64,000 nucleotides of DNA from Oscillospiraceae bacterium. GTDB taxonomy: Bacteria > Bacillota > Clostridia > Oscillospirales > Ruminococcaceae. The position numbers and the translations under genes are program-made. Within the stretch, counting starts at the first letter, position 1. The number at the start of each line of letters is the position of its first letter. The stretch is from assembly GCA_017435565.1 (NCBI GenBank), contig JAFSEU010000031.1, positions 62,001 to 126,000 of the forward strand. Reading direction: 5' to 3'. Of the stretch, positions 36,113-43,154 are shown one piece after another. The notes under the pieces are model-generated. The model was not told where the DNA came from and did no database searches. It saw nothing but the letters and a program-made list of their open reading frames with translations.

Positions 36113-36340
36113 ATGAACAAAACCGTTGAAACCAAAGTAGGAAATAACATAAGGATATTAAGGGAAAGGGCAGGTCTTACTCAGGAACAGTTAGCCGCAA
36201 AGCTTCAGGTTATGGGGTGTGATATCACACGCAGTGCCGTTGCTAAAATAGAAGTCGGTCAGCGTCATCTCTATCCTGATGAAGTGATACTGATTAAGCA
36301 GATATTAAACGTTTGCTATGAAGAAATTTTTAAAATATAG
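36113..36340 (+). CDS. Small XRE-family repressor of the mini-island
   Basis: A 75-residue single HTH_3 protein (NNIRILRERAGLTQEQLAAKL, recognition segment ITRSAVAKIEVG). I take ATG 36113 over TTG 36104; AAAGGA lies upstream. It is divergent from the membrane protein gene and has two palindromic operators in the shared control region. It lacks the AGRTNNKKGGIK tail of the other two XRE proteins, so it is a separate lineage. Confidence 0.88.
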   Translation: MNKTVETKVGNNIRILRERAGLTQEQLAAKLQVMGCDITRSAVAKIEVGQRHLYPDEVILIKQILNVCYEEIFKI

Positions 36341-36355
36341 GAGTTGATACAAACT

Positions 36356-36378
36356 GTCTTATCTGCTTTATTTTGTAA
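36356..36378. repeat. 23-bp direct repeat, copy 2 (duplicated spoIVA 3' end)
   Basis: An exact copy of 35429-35451 located outside any gene, 15 bases after the XRE stop. It marks the right edge of the candidate mini-island. Confidence 0.9.
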
Positions 36379-36388
36379 AACTTCGCTC

Positions 36389-36417
36389 TTGAAACTTTGA
36401 GCTTTGTATGATATAAT
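36389..36417 (+). promoter_or_regulatory. Sigma-A promoter of prmA
   Basis: TTGAAA (36389-36394), a 17-base spacer and TATAAT (36412-36417). The predicted start lies inside the left arm of the adjacent terminator hairpin, so transcripts from this promoter would not form the full hairpin. Confidence 0.72.
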
Positions 36418-36465
36418 AAATCCGATAGTGTTTTTTTGAAAAATTTGCTATCGGATTTATTTTTA
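36418..36465 (+). terminator. Terminator overlapping the prmA promoter (probably native spoIVA terminator)
   Basis: Stem AAATCCGATAG/CTATCGGATTT, 19-base loop, then ATTTTT. It is the first terminator after the right copy of the spoIVA 3' end, as expected if it served spoIVA before the insertion. Confidence 0.75.
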
Positions 36466-36501
36466 TACAAAAGATTTTTGAGCGAATAAAGGGGAATATA
36501 T

Positions 36502-37470
36502 ATGAACTGGACACAGGTAAACATATACACAACAACGCAGGGCATTGAGCCTGTTGCGTTTGAGCTTTTATCATTGGGAATTACAGGCTATACCGTTACA
36601 GATTCAAACGATTTTAAGGAATTCTTGGAAAACAAGAACGGTCAGTGGGATTATATCGACGATGACCTTATGGGTCTTTCCGATTGCGAAACCTATGTAA
36701 CGGCATATATTCCCGAAAACGAACAGGGCACAGAAACTCTGAAAATGCTGATTGCAAACATTGCACAGCTTAAAATGCGTGATGAAAATGCCCAGTTCGG
36801 CAGGCTTGAAATTGAGCTTGACGGCGTTAAAGAAGAGGACTGGGCCAACAACTGGAAGCAGTATTTCAAGCCTTTTTGTGTTGGCAAAAAGCTTTATGTA
36901 AAGCCCTCGTGGGAAGAAGCTGTCGGTGCCGAAAACCGCAGAATCCTCGAAATAGACCCCGCTTCGAGCTTTGGCACGGGTCAGCACCACACAACAAGAC
37001 TTTGCCTTGAAATGCTTGATGACTGCGTTTGCGGCGGCGAATCCGTTCTGGATTTAGGGTGCGGCAGCGGAATTTTGTCGATAGGTGCAATTCTTCTGGG
37101 TGCAAAGAACGCTGTGGCTGTTGATATTATGCAGAATGCCGCCGAAACTGCTGCTGAAAACGCAGGCAAAAACGGCATTTCTTCCGATATCTACAAAACC
37201 TATTGCGGCGATGTTTTAAGCTGCAATGAGCTTTGTGATATTATCGGCACAAACTACGATATTATCTGCGCAAATATCGTCTCGGATATATTGATTGCAA
37301 TGGCTCCGCTTTTTGTAAAATTCATCAAAAGCGGCGCAGCATTGATAATTTCAGGCATAATAACAGAGCGCGCCGACGAGGTTGATGCTGTTATGAAGCA
37401 AAACGGCTTTATTCAGACTCAATTTGCCGATTCAAACGGCTGGGCAGCTATAAAATATACAATAAACTGA
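36502..37470 (+). CDS. prmA: Ribosomal protein L11 methyltransferase
   Basis: A 322-residue SAM-dependent methyltransferase that trimethylates L11. The N-terminal substrate-binding domain starts WTQVNIYTTTQGIEPVAFEL. Motifs include EEDWANNWKQYFKPF near 112-126, DPASSFGTGQHHTTRLCLE (about 153-171), and the SAM motif I VLDLGCGSGILSIGA near 182-196. The post-I and NPPY-equivalent ICANIVSDIL also fit PrmA. GGGGAA precedes the start. Confidence 0.94.
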   Translation: MNWTQVNIYTTTQGIEPVAFELLSLGITGYTVTDSNDFKEFLENKNGQWDYIDDDLMGLSDCETYVTAYIPENEQGTETLKMLIANIAQLKMRDENAQFGRLEIELDGVKEEDWANNWKQYFKPFCVGKKLYVKPSWEEAVGAENRRILEIDPASSFGTGQHHTTRLCLEMLDDCVCGGESVLDLGCGSGILSIGAILLGAKNAVAVDIMQNAAETAAENAGKNGISSDIYKTYCGDVLSCNELCDIIGTNYDIICANIVSDILIAMAPLFVKFIKSGAALIISGIITERADEVDAVMKQNGFIQTQFADSNGWAAIKYTIN

Positions 37471-37488
37471 TATATAAAGGAAACAAAA

Positions 37489-39474
37489 ATGGCTAAGAAG
37501 GAACAAAGCTATAACAACGAAAGCATTACCGCACTTAAAGGTGCGGACAGAGTAAGAAAACGTCCCGGTGTTATTTTCGGTTCGGACAGCGTTGAGGGCT
37601 GCAGACATTCGATTTTTGAGGTCATTTCAAACTCAATTGACGAAGCAAGAAGCGGCTTTGGCGGAAAAATTGTTATAACCAGATTTAATGATAACAGCGT
37701 TGAGGTTGAAGATTTCGGCCGTGGCTGCCCTGTTGACTGGAACAACGCCGAAAACTGCTATAACTGGGAGCTTGTTTATTGCGAGCTTTATGCAGGCGGC
37801 AAGTATGACTCCGACGGCGACGACAGCTATGAATACTCGCTGGGCTTAAACGGTCTTGGTCTTTGCGCAACGCAGTATGCTTCGGAATATATGGATGTTG
37901 AAATATACAGAGATGGTTTTAAATATAATCTTCACTTTGAAAAGGGTGAAAATATAGGCGGGCTTAAAAAGGAAGAAACCAACCGCAGAAAAACAGGCAC
38001 TAAAACCCATTGGCGCCCCGACCTTGATGTTTTTACCGATATAACCCTTGATGATGAATATTTCTTTTCAATGCTCAAGCGTCAGGCTGTTGTAAACCCC
38101 AATCTGCTGTTTTTATACCGCAGCCAGGGCGATGACGGAAAATTCACCGATTATGAATTCTTCTATGAAAACGGCATTGAGGACTATGTTGCCGAGCTTG
38201 CAAACGAAGATGCGCTCACCTCAATCCAGCTGTGGAGCTGTGAGAAAAAGGGCAGGGACAAGGCTGACAAGCCTGAATATAAGGTAAAATTAAACGTTGC
38301 GCTTTGTTTTTCCAACAAGGTGAATATTATTGAATATTACCACAACTCAAGCCCACTTGAACACGGCGGTTCGCCCGAAAAGGCTGTAAAGCAGGCGTTT
38401 GTTTCGCAGATTGACGCTTATTTAAAGCAGCAAGGAAAATATCTTAAAAACGAATCAAAAATCACATTTGATGATATAAAGGATTGCCTTGTGCTGGTTT
38501 CTTCAAGCTTTTCCACCCAGACCTCATACGAAAACCAGACTAAAAAGTCGATTACAAACAAGTTTATATATGAAGCCATGACGGAATTTTTAAAAAGCCG
38601 TCTGGAGATTTATTTTATCGAAAATCCGCTGGAAGCGCAGCGTATCGGCGAGCAGGTGCTTATAAACAAGCGTTCTCGTGAAAACGCCGAAAAAACACGG
38701 CTTAATTTAAAGAAAAAGCTTGTCGGCAATATTGATCTTGCAAACACTGTTCCCAAATTTGTCGATTGCCGCACAAAAGACAAAACAAGGCGTGAGCTTT
38801 ATATCGTTGAGGGCGATTCTGCTTTGGGCGCTGTAAAGCTGGCAAGAGACCCTGAATTTCAGGCTGTAATGCCCGTAAGAGGCAAGATTTTGAACTGCCT
38901 TAAGGCAAGCTATGATAAAATCTTCAAAAGCGAAATCATCACCGATTTGCTTAAAGTATTAGGCTGCGGTGTTGAAGTAACGGCCAAATCAAACAAGAAT
39001 CTTTCAACTTTTTCGCTTGATAATCTGCGCTGGGATAAGATTGTCATCTGCACCGATGCCGATGTGGACGGTTTTCAGATAAGAACGCTTATCCTTACGA
39101 TGCTTTACAGGCTTACCCCCACGCTTATCAACGAAGGCTTTGTTTATATTGCAGAATCGCCTCTTTATGAGATAAACACCGCAAAGAAAACCTATTTTGC
39201 ATATACCGAAAGCGAAAAAGCAAAGATTCTTTCTATGATAGAAAAAGAAAAATTCAGAATACAGCGTTCGAAGGGTCTTGGCGAAAACGAACCCGATATG
39301 ATGGCGCTGACAACTATGAATCCTTCAACACGCCGCCTTATCAAGGTCTGCGCTGAGGATCTGAACGATTGCGCAGATATTTTTGAGATTCTGCTTGGCG
39401 ATAACTTGCAGGGCAGAAAGGAATATATTTCGGAGAACGGCAGTATGTATCTTGATGCGGCCGATGTTTCATAA
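37489..39474 (+). CDS. Type II DNA topoisomerase subunit B (ParE/GyrB-like)
   Basis: A 661-residue GHKL ATPase/Toprim protein. Visible motifs are KRPGVIFGSDS near residue 25, the ATP-binding ISNSIDEA near 46, the GHKL glycine loop SLGLNGLGLCATQYAS, the Toprim EGDSALGAVKLARD near 438 and DADVDGFQIRTLILTMLYR near 522. It is divergent from textbook GyrB, so it is better called a topoisomerase IV-like B subunit that decatenates or relaxes DNA together with the A subunit at 39948. The start follows prmA by 18 bases. Confidence 0.9.
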   Translation: MAKKEQSYNNESITALKGADRVRKRPGVIFGSDSVEGCRHSIFEVISNSIDEARSGFGGKIVITRFNDNSVEVEDFGRGCPVDWNNAENCYNWELVYCELYAGGKYDSDGDDSYEYSLGLNGLGLCATQYASEYMDVEIYRDGFKYNLHFEKGENIGGLKKEETNRRKTGTKTHWRPDLDVFTDITLDDEYFFSMLKRQAVVNPNLLFLYRSQGDDGKFTDYEFFYENGIEDYVAELANEDALTSIQLWSCEKKGRDKADKPEYKVKLNVALCFSNKVNIIEYYHNSSPLEHGGSPEKAVKQAFVSQIDAYLKQQGKYLKNESKITFDDIKDCLVLVSSSFSTQTSYENQTKKSITNKFIYEAMTEFLKSRLEIYFIENPLEAQRIGEQVLINKRSRENAEKTRLNLKKKLVGNIDLANTVPKFVDCRTKDKTRRELYIVEGDSALGAVKLARDPEFQAVMPVRGKILNCLKASYDKIFKSEIITDLLKVLGCGVEVTAKSNKNLSTFSLDNLRWDKIVICTDADVDGFQIRTLILTMLYRLTPTLINEGFVYIAESPLYEINTAKKTYFAYTESEKAKILSMIEKEKFRIQRSKGLGENEPDMMALTTMNPSTRRLIKVCAEDLNDCADIFEILLGDNLQGRKEYISENGSMYLDAADVS

Positions 39475-39497
39475 CAAAAATTAGAAAGTGTGCTTTT

Positions 39498-39935
39498 ATG
39501 ATAAGAATGTGCAATACCGATGACTTGGGCGGGCTTTTAATGCTTTATACCCACCTTCACCAAGGCGCTTCAATGCCGCAAATGAGTGAAAATCTTGCGA
39601 ATACCTGGCGCAGCATCTGCAGAAATGATAATCACGCCATTATCGTTGCCGAAGAAAACGGCAAGATAGTTTCTTCATGCACGGTCGTTATTATTGAAAA
39701 CTTAACGCATGATAACCGCCCGTTTGCAATTATCGAAAATGTTGTAACGCATGAAAATTATCGCCAAAAAGGGCTTGCAACAAAATGCATAGAATATGCC
39801 TGCGAATATGCAAGGGTGCATAACTGCTATAAAATTATGCTGATGTCATCATCACAAAAATGCGATGCACATGCACTTTATAAAAAATGCGATTTCAATT
39901 CCGATGACAAAACAGGCTTTGTAAAATGGCTTTAA
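39498..39935 (+). CDS. GNAT-family N-acetyltransferase
   Basis: A 145-residue acetyltransferase. The acetyl-CoA loop is NVVTHENYRQKGLATKCIEYACEYA near residues 76-96, followed by KIMLMSSSQ and ALYKKCDF. The substrate is unknown. It is wedged between the two topoisomerase subunit genes (23 and 12 bases away), so it is translated from the same message. Confidence 0.88.
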   Translation: MIRMCNTDDLGGLLMLYTHLHQGASMPQMSENLANTWRSICRNDNHAIIVAEENGKIVSSCTVVIIENLTHDNRPFAIIENVVTHENYRQKGLATKCIEYACEYARVHNCYKIMLMSSSQKCDAHALYKKCDFNSDDKTGFVKWL

Positions 39936-39947
39936 GGAGAATAAAAA

Positions 39948-42197
39948 ATGCCGCGTAAAACTACACCACCAAAAAAGAAAACTACAAACGAAAACACCGA
40001 TGCGTATATTGAAGGCGCGGGAATTGTTGCAAGCGAGGATATATCCGATACGCTGATAAACAACTATATGCCATATGCCATGAGCGTTATTATTTCGCGT
40101 GCGCTGCCCGAAATTGACGGGTTCAAGCCTTCACACCGAAAACTGCTTTACACAATGTATAAAATGGGGCTTTTGAATTCACAGCGTACAAAATCGGCAA
40201 ATATCGTCGGTCAGACAATGAAGCTTAATCCCCACGGTGACCAGGCGATTTATGAAACCATGGTACGTATGACAAGGGGAAATGAAGCGTTGCTTCACCC
40301 TTATATCGACTCAAAAGGAAACTTCGGCAAGGCATATTCAAGGGATATGAAATTTGCTGCGGCAAGATATACCGAAGCTAAGCTCGACCCTCTGTGTGCA
40401 GAGCTTTTCGGGGATATCGACAAAGAAACTGTTGATTTTGTTCCCAACTACGACAATCAGCTTATGGAGCCGACGCTTTTGCCCGCAAGGTTTCCATCGA
40501 TTCTGGTCAACTCCAACGTGGGTATTGCGGTTTCGATGGCAAGCAATATCTGCCCGTTCAATCTTGAAGAAATCTGCGAAACAACCATTGCATTGATAAA
40601 AAATCCTGAACACGATATTTTATCAACGCTCAAGGGTCCCGATTTTCCCGGCGGCGGTCATATGATTTATAACGAAGCCGAGCTTGAAAAAATTGTAGCT
40701 TCAGGCAGGGGCAGCGTCAAGGTGCGCTCGGTTTACCGCTTCAACAAGGAAGAAAGCTGCATTGAAGTTACGCAGATTCCGCCGACAACCACCGTCGAAG
40801 CGATTATCGAAAAAATTATAGAGCTTGTAAAGCTGGGCAAAATCAAAGAAATCTCCTATGTGCGAGATGAAACAGGTCTTAACGGAATGACTCTTGCGAT
40901 TGATGTCAAAAGAGGCACCGACCCTGACAAGCTGATGCAAAAGCTTTTCAGATTAACGCCGCTGCAGGATAATTTTGCCTGCAACTTCAACGTTCTGATT
41001 GCGGGCACACCTAAGGTTATGGGAATAAGGGAAATCCTCGAAGAGTGGGTTGCTTTCAGAGTGGAATGTGTGCGCAGAAGAACCTTCTTTGACCTTAAAA
41101 AGAAAAAGGACAAGCTCCACCTTTTAAAAGGATTAAAAAAGATTCTGCTTGATATCGACAAGGCTGTAAAAATCGTCAGAGAGACTGAGGAAGAAAGCGA
41201 AGTTGTAACAAACCTTATGATAGGATTCGGTATTGATGAAATTCAGGCTGAATATGTTGCCGAAATCAAGCTGCGTCACCTCAACCGCCAGTATATTTTA
41301 AACAGAATCGAAGAAGTCGAAGCTCTCGAAAAGGCAATTGCTGAGCTTGAAGATATCTTAGGCGACAACAAAAAAGTTAAGAAAATCATCATTTCCGAGC
41401 TTAAAGAAATTGCCCAGAAATACAAAAAGCCCAGAAATACTTTGTTTATCTACGAAACCGAGGAGGATTCGGCTGACGAAATCGATGATACACCCGATTA
41501 CAATGTCAATATATTCGTGACAAACGAGGGCTATATCAAGAAAATCACTCCGCAGTCGCTTCGTATGAGCGGTGAGCAGAAGCTTAAAGAAGGCGACTTT
41601 ATTGCAGATATTTTTGAAACAACCAACAAATGTGAACTTTTGTTCTTTACTGATATGTGTCAGGTTTACAAGGCAAGGGCCTTCCAGTTTGATGATTGCA
41701 AGGCAAGTCTTATGGGTGATTTTGTTCCCGCAAAGCTTAGCTTTGCCGAAAACGAAAACCTTGTTGCTTCAATTGCGCTGACAAATTATGAAGGTCACGT
41801 TATATTTGTTTTCGAAAACGGCAAGGTTGCAAAGGTTCCGCTTTCGGCTTATGAAACAAAGACAAACCGCAAAAAGCTGACAGGTGCATTCAGCGACAAA
41901 TCAAAGCTTGTAAAAATCATCTATGCGCCTGAAAACACTGATATTCTGCTTAGAACCGACAACAACCGTGCGCTGATGTTCAACACTGGTATGCTTCTGC
42001 AGAAAACCACAAGGGATACAATCGGTGTGCAGGTAATGACTCTGCGTGCAAAGCATACGGTTACATCAGCACAGATTATACCTACGCAAGAGGTTGACGC
42101 CCTTGCAAAATACAAGGCAAAGACTCTGCCTGCCGCAGGAAACCTCGCAAAGGAACTTGAACAATCGGGGCAGATAAGCTTTGATTTAGGCGAATAA
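39948..42197 (+). CDS. Type II DNA topoisomerase subunit A (ParC/GyrA-like)
   Basis: A 749-residue DNA-cleaving subunit with AAGGAG before the start. The N-terminal winged helix carries MSVIISRALPEIDGFKPSHRKLLYTMY, and the active-site Tyr is in AAARYTEAKL (near residue 142). A central coiled coil and a C-terminal beta-pinwheel-like region (VNIFVTNEGYIKKITPQSL and related blades) complete it. It lacks an obvious GyrA box, supporting topoisomerase IV rather than gyrase. It partners with the B subunit at 37489. Confidence 0.9.
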   Translation: MPRKTTPPKKKTTNENTDAYIEGAGIVASEDISDTLINNYMPYAMSVIISRALPEIDGFKPSHRKLLYTMYKMGLLNSQRTKSANIVGQTMKLNPHGDQAIYETMVRMTRGNEALLHPYIDSKGNFGKAYSRDMKFAAARYTEAKLDPLCAELFGDIDKETVDFVPNYDNQLMEPTLLPARFPSILVNSNVGIAVSMASNICPFNLEEICETTIALIKNPEHDILSTLKGPDFPGGGHMIYNEAELEKIVASGRGSVKVRSVYRFNKEESCIEVTQIPPTTTVEAIIEKIIELVKLGKIKEISYVRDETGLNGMTLAIDVKRGTDPDKLMQKLFRLTPLQDNFACNFNVLIAGTPKVMGIREILEEWVAFRVECVRRRTFFDLKKKKDKLHLLKGLKKILLDIDKAVKIVRETEEESEVVTNLMIGFGIDEIQAEYVAEIKLRHLNRQYILNRIEEVEALEKAIAELEDILGDNKKVKKIIISELKEIAQKYKKPRNTLFIYETEEDSADEIDDTPDYNVNIFVTNEGYIKKITPQSLRMSGEQKLKEGDFIADIFETTNKCELLFFTDMCQVYKARAFQFDDCKASLMGDFVPAKLSFAENENLVASIALTNYEGHVIFVFENGKVAKVPLSAYETKTNRKKLTGAFSDKSKLVKIIYAPENTDILLRTDNNRALMFNTGMLLQKTTRDTIGVQVMTLRAKHTVTSAQIIPTQEVDALAKYKAKTLPAAGNLAKELEQSGQISFDLGE

Positions 42198-42206
42198 CGT
42201 AAAACC

Positions 42207-42250
42207 AAAAGAGGATGTATTGAAAATATCAATACATCCTCTTGATTTTT
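42207..42250. terminator. Bidirectional terminator between topoisomerase A and trxB
   Basis: A perfect 15-base-pair stem (AAGAGGATGTATTGA and complement) with a 5-base loop and T-runs on both sides; it serves two convergent operons. Confidence 0.88.
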
Positions 42251-43154
42251 ATTCAAGATTATCTATATATCTGCATGCTGCAAGTGCTGCGACGGCGCCA
42301 TCAGCAGCTGCTGTAACAACCTGCCTTATCGTTTTTGTGCGGCAATCGCCTGCAACAAAAATGCCCGGTGTTTTTGTTGTGCAGCTTTCATCTGCGCTGA
42401 TATAGCCATAATCATTGATATCGGCAACATCGGCAAAAGGCTTATTTTCAGGCGCCTGACCGATTGCGACAAACACTCCGTCAACCGAAAGAGTCTTTTC
42501 TTCGCCGCAATTATCAATAACAATGCTTTCAAGACTGTTTTCGCCGCAAAGCTCTTTAACCGTTGCATTGCATATGATTTCAACATTGCCTGTTTTTTCA
42601 AGCTTGGCAGCAAGAGCTTTTTCGCCCGTTAAAACATCAAGATTCTGAACAATTGTGACCTTGCTGCAGGTTTCGCTCAGCAAAACAGCTTCCTGCAAGG
42701 CGGTATTTCCGCCGCCGATTACAGCAACATTTTTTTGTGCAAAGAAAGCGCCATCACATACAGCACAATAAGAAACACCGTTTCCGATAAGCTCCTCTTC
42801 ATTCGGAAGTCCCAGTCTGCGGTGCTTTGAGCCTGCCGCAATAATTACACTGCGACATTCAAACTTTGCCCTTTCGCACACAATGCAAAATCCGTTTTCG
42901 CATTTTTCGATTTTTTCTACAGTATCAAGCTCAATCTCAGCGCCCTGATTTACAGCCTGTTCAAGCAGTTTTTCGGCAAACTCATTTCCGCTGATTTCGT
43001 TGAATCCGGGAACATTTTCAACCTTGGGTGAAAATGTTATCTGTCCGCCGAAAAGCTCCTTTTCGATAACAACAACGCTTTTTCCGCTGCGTCTTGCATA
43101 TACAGCGGCGGTAAGCCCCGCAGGGCCTGCGCCGACAATTGCAATATCAAACAT
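42249..43154 (-). CDS. trxB: Thioredoxin-disulfide reductase
   Basis: A 301-residue FAD/NADPH flavoenzyme. The FAD motif is AIVGAGPAGLTAA near residues 5-17, the redox-active CAVC pair near 131-134, the NADPH motif VIGGGNTALQEAV near 146-158, and the C-terminal FAD motif GIFVAGDCRTK. GGAGG in the end of nrdD precedes ATG 43154; the two genes abut. Because NrdD here carries a fused redoxin domain, the reductase is probably its dedicated electron supplier. Confidence 0.94.
   Translation of the reverse strand: MFDIAIVGAGPAGLTAAVYARRSGKSVVVIEKELFGGQITFSPKVENVPGFNEISGNEFAEKLLEQAVNQGAEIELDTVEKIEKCENGFCIVCERAKFECRSVIIAAGSKHRRLGLPNEEELIGNGVSYCAVCDGAFFAQKNVAVIGGGNTALQEAVLLSETCSKVTIVQNLDVLTGEKALAAKLEKTGNVEIICNATVKELCGENSLESIVIDNCGEEKTLSVDGVFVAIGQAPENKPFADVADINDYGYISADESCTTKTPGIFVAGDCRTKTIRQVVTAAADGAVAALAACRYIDNLE

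Larger units (their letters stand above)
35452..36378. mobile_element. Candidate mini-island inserted at the 3' end of spoIVA
   Basis: A 927-bp segment (including the second repeat copy) between two 23-bp copies of the spoIVA 3' end. It carries a terminator, a 104-residue membrane protein gene on the minus strand, and a divergent XRE repressor gene with palindromic operators. A promoter and terminator that would suit the original spoIVA-prmA junction lie just beyond the right repeat. Insertion at the 3' end of a conserved gene with its stop restored is typical of site-specific integration, yet no recombinase is encoded, so it would depend on enzymes in trans or be a decayed element. Confidence 0.6.
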
